This document shows positions 1-7,236 of a stretch of DNA of 64,000 nt, piece after piece. The notes below the pieces were generated by a model. It searched no databases. It had not been told where the DNA came from and saw nothing but the letters and a program-made list of their open reading frames with translations. The translations under genes were made by a program, and so were the position numbers. Position 1 is the stretch's first letter. Each line of letters begins with the position of its first letter. The DNA is from Lysobacter gummosus (GTDB taxonomy: Bacteria; Pseudomonadota; Gammaproteobacteria; Xanthomonadales; Xanthomonadaceae), in assembly GCF_001442805.1 (NCBI RefSeq), contig NZ_CP011131.1, forward strand, positions 5,084,001 to 5,148,000, in the 5' to 3' direction.

Positions 1-588
1 CACGCGCTTGTAGAAGTCGGTGACATTCAGGCCGTTGATGTAGACCGCGTTCTCCGACACCGACGAACCGCCGAACGAGGCGCCGCCGTACTGGCCCTGG
101 ATCACGCCCGGCGCCAGCAAGGCCACCGATTGCGCGTCGCGCCCGACCGGCACGCGTTCCAGCTCGGCCTTGGTGACGTTGGTCGCCGACTCGGTCGAGC
201 GCACGTCCACCGGGGTGATCACGCGCGAGCCGATCACCTGCACCGCGGCCAGATCGGTCGCGCCGCCGGCGCCGAGATTGACGTTGGCTTCGTTGCCCAG
301 GCTGACCACGACATTGATCGGCGATCCGATCGCCGCGCCGTCCTTGCTGGCCTGCAATTGATAGGTGCCGATCGGCAGGAACGGGAAACGGTAGTTGCCG
401 TTGGCGTCGGCTTTCACGGTGCGGGTGAAGCCGGTATCGGCGCTGCGCACCGTCACTTCGGCGCCGGCGGCCACCCGCCCGGCGAGCGAGCCGTCGGTAT
501 TGGCCGCCAACGCCGGCATCACCATCGAAGCAAGGCAGATCCCCATCGCCATGCACAGTCCGGACTTACGCAAGGTCTTGCCTTTCAT
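1..588 (-). CDS. TonB-dependent receptor, N-terminal part (runs off the left edge)
   Basis: Only the first 196 codons are in the window; the rest of the gene lies to the left. The product starts with a signal peptide (MKGKTLRKSGLCMAMG..., cleavage near ALAA), followed by a carboxypeptidase-regulatory-like beta-sandwich (about residues 27-100, motif GNYRFPFLPIGTYQL) and then the start of a plug domain (LAPGVIQGQYGGASFGGSS, YINGLNVTDFYKR). This Oar-like architecture is typical of large outer-membrane receptors in Lysobacter and Xanthomonas. Start chosen at 588 because GGGGAGG lies 9 nt upstream; the in-frame ATG at 597 would sit directly on that Shine-Dalgarno. It lies 45 bp downstream of the transglutaminase gene on the same strand, so co-transcription is possible. 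Substrate unknown. Confidence 0.9.
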   Translation of the reverse strand, partial: MKGKTLRKSGLCMAMGICLASMVMPALAANTDGSLAGRVAAGAEVTVRSADTGFTRTVKADANGNYRFPFLPIGTYQLQASKDGAAIGSPINVVVSLGNEANVNLGAGGATDLAAVQVIGSRVITPVDVRSTESATNVTKAELERVPVGRDAQSVALLAPGVIQGQYGGASFGGSSVSENAVYINGLNVTDFYKRV

Positions 589-633
589 GCCGCACATCCT
601 CCCCAAAGTAGTGTTGAGCGGTGTCGCGCGCGC

Positions 634-2199
634 TTACTGCTTCGCCGCCTGCACCTGCGCGCTGTAGTGGTAGTCCCATTGGTCGAAGTAGAGATTTCCC
701 CCTTCCCACTCGACCTCGCCCCGTTGCGAATCCACGGTCTCGGAGCGATCGAAACGCTTGGCCGGAACGAAGTCGCGGCCGTAGTCGTCGTTGTACGCGA
801 CGCGATAAGCGTCCAGGCCGCTGAAATAGAAATCGGCCAGTTGCGGATCGGGCGAATCCAGCCGCCCGCTGGTGACATCGACCGGCATCCAGCCGTAGGG
901 GGCCAGATACATCCAGGCCCAGTCGTGCATGTTGGTGTAGCCGTCGTCGCCGTATACCCAGCCCGACTGCCAGCGCGCCGGAATGCCGTTGAGGCGCAGC
1001 AGCGTCATCAACAACAAGGTCTGCTGGCCGCAGTCGGCGTGGCCGGCGTGCAGGGCGTAGTCGGAGATGTTCGTGATCGTCGAATACTCGCGCGCCCCGG
1101 CCCAGGGAATGCGGTCGACCGCGGCGTAGAGCTTCTTCGCGATGCGGTAGGGATTGGTTTCATCGCCCACTACCTCGCGCGAGAACTTGCGCAAGTCGTC
1201 GGTGTAGACGATGTGCGGCGGGCGTTCGCCCAGGTACGGCCGGGTTTCGCTGTTGGCCGGCGCGGCCACCACCTTGTCCGGATCGATCCTGCGGTACTGG
1301 CCGAACACGGTCAGCTCATAGCTAACTTCGAATTTGGTCGCCTGTCCGGCTTTCGCGTTCTGCTCGAAGTAGACCGTGCGCTGCATCGCCGATGCCGGCG
1401 CGATGCGGTGATTGGCCGGCGTGCTGGCGATGAAACGAATGGCTTCCTGCTGATGCGGCAGTTCGCGCGGATACGGCAGCCACGCGCGCAAGGTCTTGCC
1501 GGCCGGCACCGCGTCGGCGGCGACGGTCAGCGACTGGGTGATGCGCACGCGCCGCGGCGCGCCGTAGCCGCTCGCGAGGGCTGCGTCGCGCACTTGCGCG
1601 TGATGGGCGTTGAAGCGCTCCATCGGCCCTTGGCTCAGCGGCTTGGCGTCGGCGCGGCGGCGCTTGAGCGCGTCGGCGTCGAGCCGGAACAGGTTCGACG
1701 GCGCGCGCTGGAAATAGCGTTTGTCGCCGTCGATGGTCATCGATTCGAGCAGGCCGCGCCGGTCCCAGTCGTCGAACTCTTCCTCGCGCAGGTCCGGAAT
1801 CTGCGCGCGCAGCTTGGCCTGGGCCTGGGCGCGGTCGAGGGTGAAGTCCAAACGGATACGGCGCATGCGTTCGTTTTGGAATTGCAGGTCGCGGCGTTGG
1901 CTCTCGCTCAACTCCGGCTGCGCCAGGGCTTGCGCGATGCGCGCCTGCGCCTGCTTGAAATGGCCGCTGTCGATCATCGCCACGACCGCGGCCAAGTGTT
2001 CGCCGGCTTCGCGCGTGCGCTGCTTGGCCTGCGCATAGGCCGGGCCCATCGGCAGGTTGCCCAGCATCAGCGCCGGCATCGAGAACATCATCCCCAACGC
2101 CAGCGCGCGCACTCGCCAGCGCGCCGCGGAGGAGACGATGGCCCTCGCGCGGGGAGCGATAAACAGCAGGTCAGTCACGGGATCCATACCTGGTGTCAC
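634..2199 (-). CDS. Exported transglutaminase-like (papain-fold) protein
   Basis: 521 residues. A hydrophobic segment near residues 31-55 acts as signal peptide or membrane anchor. Residues about 60-330 hold an alpha-helical region and a beta-rich region common upstream of transglutaminase cores. The C-terminal part has the transglutaminase catalytic triad: Cys390 in ADCGQQ, His425 in NMHDWAW and Asp441 in PVDVT. Family members act as cross-linkers or, more often in bacteria, as peptidases or amidases; the substrate cannot be read from sequence. GTG at 2199 is used here; the in-frame ATG at 2187 is an equally plausible start and neither has a strong ribosome site. The gene is divergent from the NlpC/P60 gene and precedes a TonB receptor gene. 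Confidence 0.8.
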   Translation of the reverse strand: MTPGMDPVTDLLFIAPRARAIVSSAARWRVRALALGMMFSMPALMLGNLPMGPAYAQAKQRTREAGEHLAAVVAMIDSGHFKQAQARIAQALAQPELSESQRRDLQFQNERMRRIRLDFTLDRAQAQAKLRAQIPDLREEEFDDWDRRGLLESMTIDGDKRYFQRAPSNLFRLDADALKRRRADAKPLSQGPMERFNAHHAQVRDAALASGYGAPRRVRITQSLTVAADAVPAGKTLRAWLPYPRELPHQQEAIRFIASTPANHRIAPASAMQRTVYFEQNAKAGQATKFEVSYELTVFGQYRRIDPDKVVAAPANSETRPYLGERPPHIVYTDDLRKFSREVVGDETNPYRIAKKLYAAVDRIPWAGAREYSTITNISDYALHAGHADCGQQTLLLMTLLRLNGIPARWQSGWVYGDDGYTNMHDWAWMYLAPYGWMPVDVTSGRLDSPDPQLADFYFSGLDAYRVAYNDDYGRDFVPAKRFDRSETVDSQRGEVEWEGGNLYFDQWDYHYSAQVQAAKQ

Positions 2200-2249
2200 C
2201 CACGCGGGGCCATCGGTTCATGGCTGTGTAACATGAGTGGAGTACCCGG

Positions 2250-2286
2250 TCAATAAATTATTCTCTATCTATTTTCTCAAGGAAGT
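2250..2286. promoter_or_regulatory. AT-rich divergent promoter region
   Basis: The stretch CAATAAATTATTCTCTATC and its flank is strikingly AT-rich in a roughly 70% GC background and lies between the divergent transglutaminase and NlpC/P60 genes. It probably contains promoter elements, but no convincing -35/-10 pair could be assigned. Confidence 0.3.
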
Positions 2287-2403
2287 ATGTATTCTGCGGT
2301 TCGACCCGACGGCGCCGCGGCGTGGCCGGGTCGGTGCCGGACGACCGGCATCGGGCCTGTGACCTCGCGCGGCCAACCCGCGTGCGTGCCGGAGCAAGAT
2401 GCG

Positions 2404-3882
2404 ATGCGAACCGCTAACCGCCGCCACCGCGCAGCAGCCCCTCGCGCCCGAGTTCGTGGCGCGCCCGCCGCCGCGTTGGCGCGCTGCATCGCAGCATCGT
2501 TATTCGCCGTCGCCTTGGTCTGTTCGACGCCCGTGGCGGCGCGCACCGCCGACGCCGCGCGCTCGGGTGTTCCGTCAACCGGAGTGATTGGCATCGAGGA
2601 GAGGCAATTGAACGCCGACTACTGGATCCGCCAGCAGGCCAGGCCCGACGCGACGATTCTGGATGCGAAGGCGATCGCCGCGCAGAACCGGCGCCTGCAC
2701 GAACTCGACGCTTCGGTGCACGACATCGAACATCTGCCGGCGCAGTTGAGTCAGGCGCAGGTGCGCGGCTGGATCGAGGCCATGTCGCAGCCGCGCGAGG
2801 AAACCTTGTACGACGAACGCGGCGAGGAGATCGCCGCGGCGACGCTCACTGCATTGAGCGAAGATCTGGCGCTGGACAAAATCCCGGCACGCCAGGACAC
2901 CCGCTACGGCATGGTCGTGCGCCGCGCCGATCTGCGCACCTTTCCGACCCGCCTGCGCGTGTTCAACTCGCGCGGCGACACCGACATCGACCGTTATCAG
3001 GAAAGCGCGCTGTTCCCGGGCACGCCGGTGGCGATCGTGCACGAAAGCCGCGACGGCAAGTACTGGTTCGTGGTCAGCCCGCTATACGCGGCCTGGGTCG
3101 AGAAAGACCGCATCGCCGAAGGCGCCAAGGCGCCGATCTTCGCCTACACCCGCAAGACGCCGTATCTGGTCGTGACCGGCGCCAGCGCGCGCACCGTGCA
3201 CACGCCCGAGCAGGCCGGGGTGTCGGACGTGCAGTTGGAGATGGGCGTGCGCGTGCCGCTGCTGGCGGACTGGCCCAGCGACAAGCCGGTCAACGGGCAG
3301 CATCACTATGCTTCGCATGTGATCGAGTTGCCGTATCGCGACGACAAGGGGCGCTTGCAGTTTTCTCCGGCGTTGCTGCCGCGCAACTCGGACACCAACG
3401 CGGATTACTTGCCGCTGACGCAGGCCAACCTGGTGCGCCAGGGCTTCAAGTTCTTCGGCGAGCGCTACGGCTGGGGGCACTCGTACAACACCCGCGATTG
3501 CAGCGGCTTCGTCTCGGAAATCTACCGCAGCTTCGGCGTGCAGTTGCCGCGCAACACCCGCGACCAGGCGGTCAGCCCGGCCTACAACCGCATCGATCTG
3601 GCCGAGGGCCTGAGCCACGAAGAACGGCTGAAGATCGTCAAGAGCCTGGAAGTGGGCGACCTGATCTACATCCCCGGCCACGTGATGATGGTGGTCGGGC
3701 ATGAGGACGGCTGGCCGTACGTGATCCACGACACCACCGGCATCACCTTCCGCGACCGCACCGGCGATCTGACCCGCGTGCACCTCAACGGGGTCTCGGT
3801 GACGCCGCTGGTGCCGCTGCTGTTCAACCGCGAACAGCCGACGGTGGACCGGATCACCAGCATTCAACGTATACGTCCATGA
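2404..3882 (+). CDS. SH3-domain NlpC/P60 endopeptidase (gamma-D-glutamyl-L-diamino acid endopeptidase type)
   Basis: 492 residues. A basic n-region (MRTANRRHR) plus hydrophobic core and ARTADA cleavage region form a Sec signal peptide. Two SH3b-like modules follow (around WFVVSPLYAAWV and around the VRVPLLADWP region), then a C-terminal NlpC/P60 domain with Cys366 in TRDCSGFVSEIYRSFG, His426 in PGHVMMVVGHED and a further His in VIHDTTG. The layout matches YkfC / dipeptidyl-peptidase VI enzymes that cleave peptidoglycan stem peptides after gamma-D-Glu and release L-Ala-D-Glu. The next gene encodes the epimerase that consumes this dipeptide, which supports the role. Start at 2404 is preferred over the in-frame ATG at 2287: GGAG lies 9 nt upstream and the signal peptide then begins properly. 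Confidence 0.85.
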   Translation: MRTANRRHRAAAPRARVRGAPAAALARCIAASLFAVALVCSTPVAARTADAARSGVPSTGVIGIEERQLNADYWIRQQARPDATILDAKAIAAQNRRLHELDASVHDIEHLPAQLSQAQVRGWIEAMSQPREETLYDERGEEIAAATLTALSEDLALDKIPARQDTRYGMVVRRADLRTFPTRLRVFNSRGDTDIDRYQESALFPGTPVAIVHESRDGKYWFVVSPLYAAWVEKDRIAEGAKAPIFAYTRKTPYLVVTGASARTVHTPEQAGVSDVQLEMGVRVPLLADWPSDKPVNGQHHYASHVIELPYRDDKGRLQFSPALLPRNSDTNADYLPLTQANLVRQGFKFFGERYGWGHSYNTRDCSGFVSEIYRSFGVQLPRNTRDQAVSPAYNRIDLAEGLSHEERLKIVKSLEVGDLIYIPGHVMMVVGHEDGWPYVIHDTTGITFRDRTGDLTRVHLNGVSVTPLVPLLFNREQPTVDRITSIQRIRP

Positions 3883-3906
3883 GGCTAAGGTCTGTGCGCT
3901 CAGGAA

Positions 3907-3966
3907 GAGCCGCGAAGTCTTTTGTGGGAGGGCCTTCAGCCCCTCCCACAAAAGACTTCGCGGCTC
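3907..3966. repeat. Intergenic hairpin repeat, family A copy 1
   Basis: Two perfect 26-bp arms (3907-3932 and 3941-3966) enclose an 8-nt loop. The core contains GTGGGAGGG and CCCTCCCAC, shared with copies at 6145, 10715 and 27751. It lies between the NlpC/P60 and epimerase genes and would form a very stable stem in RNA, so it may attenuate transcription or protect a 3' end. Confidence 0.85.
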
Positions 3967-4042
3967 CCAGCTGAATGAACTTCCCCAGGCCCGCGCACTC
4001 CCATCCTCGAACCACGACGAAACAAGCCAAGCCAACGACCAC

Positions 4043-5140
4043 ATGAAGATCACCGACATCCGATTCGGCATGCTGCGGGTACCGCTCAAGACCCCGTTCA
4101 AGACCGCGCTGCGCACCGTCGATACGGTCGAGGACATTGTCGTCACCGTCCACACCGACACCGGTCACATCGGCTACGGCGAGGCGCCTGCGACCGCGGT
4201 GATCACCGGCGACACCCACGGCTCGATCGTCGAGGCGATCCGCAAGTTCATCTCGCCGCGCCTGATCGGCCAGGAGATCGCCAACCTCAACCGCATCACC
4301 GGCCTGATCCAGGGCGCGATCGAGAAGAACTCCAGCGCCAAGGCCGCGGTCGAGATCGCGGTCTACGACTTGTGGGGCCAGCTTTACGGCGCGCCGCTGT
4401 ACAAGATGCTCGGCGGCGGCGATCCGGTCATCACCACCGACCTCACCATCAGCGTGGACTACATCGAGAAGATGGTCGCCGACTCGATTGCCGCGGTCGA
4501 TCGCGGCTTCGAATCGCTGAAGATCAAGGTCGGCAAGGACATCGGCGTCGATATCGAACGCGTCAAGGCCATCTACGCCGCGGTGGAAGGCCGCGCGCTG
4601 CTGCGCCTGGACGCCAACCAGGGCTGGACCGCCAAACAGGCGGTGTACGCATTGCAGACCCTGGAGGACGCCGGCGTGCGCCTGGAACTGGTCGAGCAGC
4701 CGGTGAAGGCGCAGGACCTGGACGGCATGAAGTACGTCACCGACCGCGTCCACACCCCGATCATGGCCGACGAAAGCGTGTTCGGCCCGGCCGAGGTCAT
4801 CGACCTGATCCGCATGCGCGCGGCCGACATCATCAACATCAAGCTGATGAAGACCGGCGGGCTGTCCAAGGCCATCCAGATCGCCGACATCTGCGCCATG
4901 TACGGGGTCGAATGCATGATCGGCTGCATGATCGAGACTTCCATCTCGGTCGCCGCCGCGGTGCACCTGGCGGTGGCCAAGTCCAACGTCATCACCAAGG
5001 TCGATCTGGACGGGCCGTCGCTGTGCGCGTTCAATCCGGTCGACGGCGGGGTGATCTTCAACGAGTCCGAAATCACCGTGACCGACGCCCCAGGTCTGGG
5101 CATCCGCGAAATCCGCGGCCTGGAACCGTTGCACGCCTGA
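4043..5140 (+). CDS. L-Ala-D/L-Glu (dipeptide) epimerase, enolase superfamily
   Basis: 365 residues, full length for the muconate-lactonizing subgroup. The capping domain spans about residues 1-125; the barrel carries Lys160-Ile-Lys162 (catalytic base in the family KxK motif), LDANQGW, VEQPV, MADESVF and the C-terminal INIKLMKTGG and CMIGCMIE motifs seen in YkfB/YcjG epimerases. It converts L-Ala-D-Glu from murein turnover to L-Ala-L-Glu, which normal peptidases can split. It follows the endopeptidase that makes the dipeptide and precedes a MurR-like regulator. No signal peptide, so the reaction is cytoplasmic. Dipeptide specificity in this family varies, so the exact substrate is inferred from context. 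Confidence 0.88.
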   Translation: MKITDIRFGMLRVPLKTPFKTALRTVDTVEDIVVTVHTDTGHIGYGEAPATAVITGDTHGSIVEAIRKFISPRLIGQEIANLNRITGLIQGAIEKNSSAKAAVEIAVYDLWGQLYGAPLYKMLGGGDPVITTDLTISVDYIEKMVADSIAAVDRGFESLKIKVGKDIGVDIERVKAIYAAVEGRALLRLDANQGWTAKQAVYALQTLEDAGVRLELVEQPVKAQDLDGMKYVTDRVHTPIMADESVFGPAEVIDLIRMRAADIINIKLMKTGGLSKAIQIADICAMYGVECMIGCMIETSISVAAAVHLAVAKSNVITKVDLDGPSLCAFNPVDGGVIFNESEITVTDAPGLGIREIRGLEPLHA

Positions 5141-5208
5141 ACGCGCGGCCGGCCGCGAAGCCGGCTACGCTGTAGCCATCCGCCGCGCCCGGGATTGGAC
5201 CCCTGCCG

Positions 5209-6057
5209 ATGTCGCCACTGCTAAAGATCCGCTCGGAACGCGACCAGATGTCGGCGATCGAACGCCGCATCGCCGACTATCTGCTGGAGAACGCGCACCT
5301 GCTGCGCGACTACTCCTCGCAGCAGTTGGCCAACGCGCTGGGGATCAGCCAGTCCAGCGTGGTCAAGTTCAGCCAGAAGCTCGGCTTCAAGGGCTATCCG
5401 GACCTCAAGTATTCGATCGGCGAGGCGGTCGCGCGCGGCGACGGCCACGACGACGGCGCCGCCGCGGTCGCCGCGCCCACCGATCCGCACGCCGCCCTGG
5501 CCGACCGCCTGTGGCACGGCAAGGCCCGCGCCGAGGAAGAAACCCGGCTGATCAATCCGCGCGACCGCATCGACGCGATCGCCGAATGCATCCAGGGCGC
5601 GCGCCGGGTGTTCATCATCGGCCTGGGCGAGGACGGCATTCCGGCGCGCGCGCTGGCGATGAAGCTGGCGATGATCGGCATCCTCGGCGTCCACCACTTC
5701 GACCCGGTGCTGATGGCCGCGAGCACCGCCACCGCGACCCAGGACGATGTGCTGCTGGTGTTTTCCGAACAAGGCAAGCAGACCGCGCTGTGCCATCTGG
5801 CGCGGACCTTCCGCGAAACCGGCGGCAAGGTGGTGTCGGTGACCCGCCACACGCCCAATCCGCTGCGCGCGCACGCCGATTTCTCGCTGCTGGTGTCGGC
5901 GCACGACGAACGCGCGCACGTCGAGCCGCTGCTGTACCAGTCGGCGCTGCAGCATCTGCTGGACCTGATCTTCATTCTGCTGTGCGAACGCGGCCAGGGC
6001 CGGCTCAGCCAGCTCGACAGCAACGCCGAACGCATCCAGGACATGCTCGATACTTGA
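5209..6057 (+). CDS. RpiR/MurR-family transcriptional regulator
   Basis: 282 residues. N-terminal HTH_6 domain (about 1-77) with the recognition helix around LANALGISQSSVVKFSQKLGFKGY. A C-terminal SIS sugar-isomerase fold (about 125-260; FIIGLGEDGIPARALAMKLAM, LLVFSEQGKQ) binds phosphosugars in relatives. In E. coli MurR senses MurNAc-6-phosphate; the position directly after peptidoglycan-dipeptide genes suggests a cell-wall-derived ligand here too, though that is inference. The Shine-Dalgarno is weak. The gene is 68 bp downstream of the epimerase, on the same strand. Confidence 0.85.
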   Translation: MSPLLKIRSERDQMSAIERRIADYLLENAHLLRDYSSQQLANALGISQSSVVKFSQKLGFKGYPDLKYSIGEAVARGDGHDDGAAAVAAPTDPHAALADRLWHGKARAEEETRLINPRDRIDAIAECIQGARRVFIIGLGEDGIPARALAMKLAMIGILGVHHFDPVLMAASTATATQDDVLLVFSEQGKQTALCHLARTFRETGGKVVSVTRHTPNPLRAHADFSLLVSAHDERAHVEPLLYQSALQHLLDLIFILLCERGQGRLSQLDSNAERIQDMLDT

Positions 6058-6144
6058 GCCCCGGCGGATCGGATGGACAGCGAGGGATGCACATGGGTGG
6101 GCAGTACGTGGCGGGATGCGGAATCGATGCGGTCTGGGCGGAAG

Positions 6145-6261
6145 GCGTCGGGGCTGAAGCCCCTCCCACAAAAGACATCGGTGCTGCCGCCTGTGCCGGC
6201 AGAGCGGCGCGTTTGCCGCGCCGAGCTAAATCTATTGTGGGAGGGGCTTCAGCCGCGACGC
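6145..6261. repeat. Intergenic hairpin repeat, family A copy 2 (paired)
   Basis: A left arm at 6145-6175 (CGTCGGGGCTGAAGCCCCTC then CCACAAAAGA) and an inverted right arm at 6231-6261 (TATTGTGGGAGGGGCTTCAG then CCGCGACGC) flank a 55-bp spacer. Each arm is itself a small GGGGCTGAAGCCCC palindrome. The right arm overlaps the apparent 5' end of the L,D-transpeptidase-like gene. Confidence 0.8.
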
Positions 6262-7049
6262 TGTTCGCTCGGATCGCCGCGCCGCTGCGCTTGGCCGCCT
6301 TCGCCATGATCGCCACCGCCCTGGCCGGCTGCGCCAGCACCCGCGCCGATCGCGCTGGCGACGGCGCCACCCAGTTGCAACTGGTGCTGGTCACCACCGC
6401 CGACTGGAACGCGCCCCAGGGCCAACTGCGGCGTTATTTGTTCGACGGCCATCGCTGGCTGGCGGTCGGCGATCCGGCCCAGGTCACCATCGGCCGCAAC
6501 GGCTCGGCCTGGGGCCGCGGCCTGCGCGCGGCGCCGGACGACGGCGGCCCGGTCAAGCGCGAAGGCGACGGCCGCGCGCCGGCGGGCATGTTCGGCATCG
6601 GCACCGCCTTCGGTTACGCCGAGCGCGCCAGCACCGCCCTGCCCTATGCGGCGATGACGTCCTCGGACTACTGCATCGACGTCAGCGATTCGCCGCTGTA
6701 CAACCAGATCGTCGATGCCCGTAAGGCCGATCCCGAAGCGGTGAAAGGCACGACCGAACCGATGCGCCGCGATCTGCATGCCGGCGGCGACCAGCGTTAT
6801 CGCCAGGGCTTCGTGATCGAACACAATCCGGGCCGCCTCGCTGGCGCCGGCAGTTGCATCTTCGCCCATCTGTGGAAGGCGCCCGGGGAAACCACCGCGG
6901 GCTGCACGGCGATGGACGATGCTGCGATGGCCGAGCTGCTGGCGTGGCTGCGGCCGCAGGCGCGGCCGGTGTTCGTGCTGTTGCCGCGGGCGCAGTACGC
7001 GCGGGTTTGGCGCGAGTGGGGGTTGCCTGCGCCTGAGAGTGCTCGCTAA
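6237..7049 (+). CDS. L,D-transpeptidase-fold (YkuD, COG3786-like) lipoprotein
   Basis: About 270 residues from GTG 6237. The segment LRLAAFAMIATALAGCAS is a lipoprotein signal with lipobox LAGC, so the protein is probably anchored in the periplasmic face of a membrane. The C-terminal half has the YkuD-like catalytic signature: a His in CIFAHLW and the nucleophile Cys in TTAGCTAMDD, preceded by GMFGIG and the substrate-side motif VIEHNPG. Members cross-link or trim peptidoglycan stem peptides, fitting the neighbouring muropeptide genes. Start is uncertain: ATG 6306 leaves only eight residues before the lipobox and no positive charge, whereas GTG 6237 gives a normal signal peptide but begins inside repeat copy 2. 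TTG 6291 is a third option. Confidence 0.75.
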   Translation: MGGASAATLFARIAAPLRLAAFAMIATALAGCASTRADRAGDGATQLQLVLVTTADWNAPQGQLRRYLFDGHRWLAVGDPAQVTIGRNGSAWGRGLRAAPDDGGPVKREGDGRAPAGMFGIGTAFGYAERASTALPYAAMTSSDYCIDVSDSPLYNQIVDARKADPEAVKGTTEPMRRDLHAGGDQRYRQGFVIEHNPGRLAGAGSCIFAHLWKAPGETTAGCTAMDDAAMAELLAWLRPQARPVFVLLPRAQYARVWREWGLPAPESAR

Positions 7050-7213
7050 AAGCAAATCCCCCCCTGCCCCCCTTTTCAAAGGGGGGAACGGCAAAGGCAT
7101 GAGCGGGGACGGCAAGCTGACCGATCCGAAGCGACCCAACCGTCCACCCTCCACGAACCACCCGAATGGGTTCCCCCCTTTGAAAAAGGGGGGGGCAGGG
7201 GGGATTCGCTTTT
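7048..7213. repeat. Family B intergenic element: C-tract/G-tract inverted repeat
   Basis: Left arm AAAAGCAAATCCCCCCCTGC runs on into CCCCCCTTTTCAAAGGGGGG. The right arm ends in GGGGGGCAGGGGGGATTCGC plus TTTT. Both arms contain an internal CCCCCCTTT(G)AAA-GGGGGG palindrome, about 80 bp apart. It sits exactly between the convergent L,D-transpeptidase and DUF885 genes and could act as a two-way terminator. A second copy is at 19168. Confidence 0.8.
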
Positions 7214-7236
7214 GCTTCACCCGCCCAAGCAACCCA

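Noticed and set aside
130..2256. A roughly 700-codon open frame on the plus strand opposite the transglutaminase-like gene
   Set aside because: It is His/Arg/Gly/Ala-rich with no family motif, no ribosome site, and mirrors the codon bias of the real gene; typical GC-rich antisense shadow.
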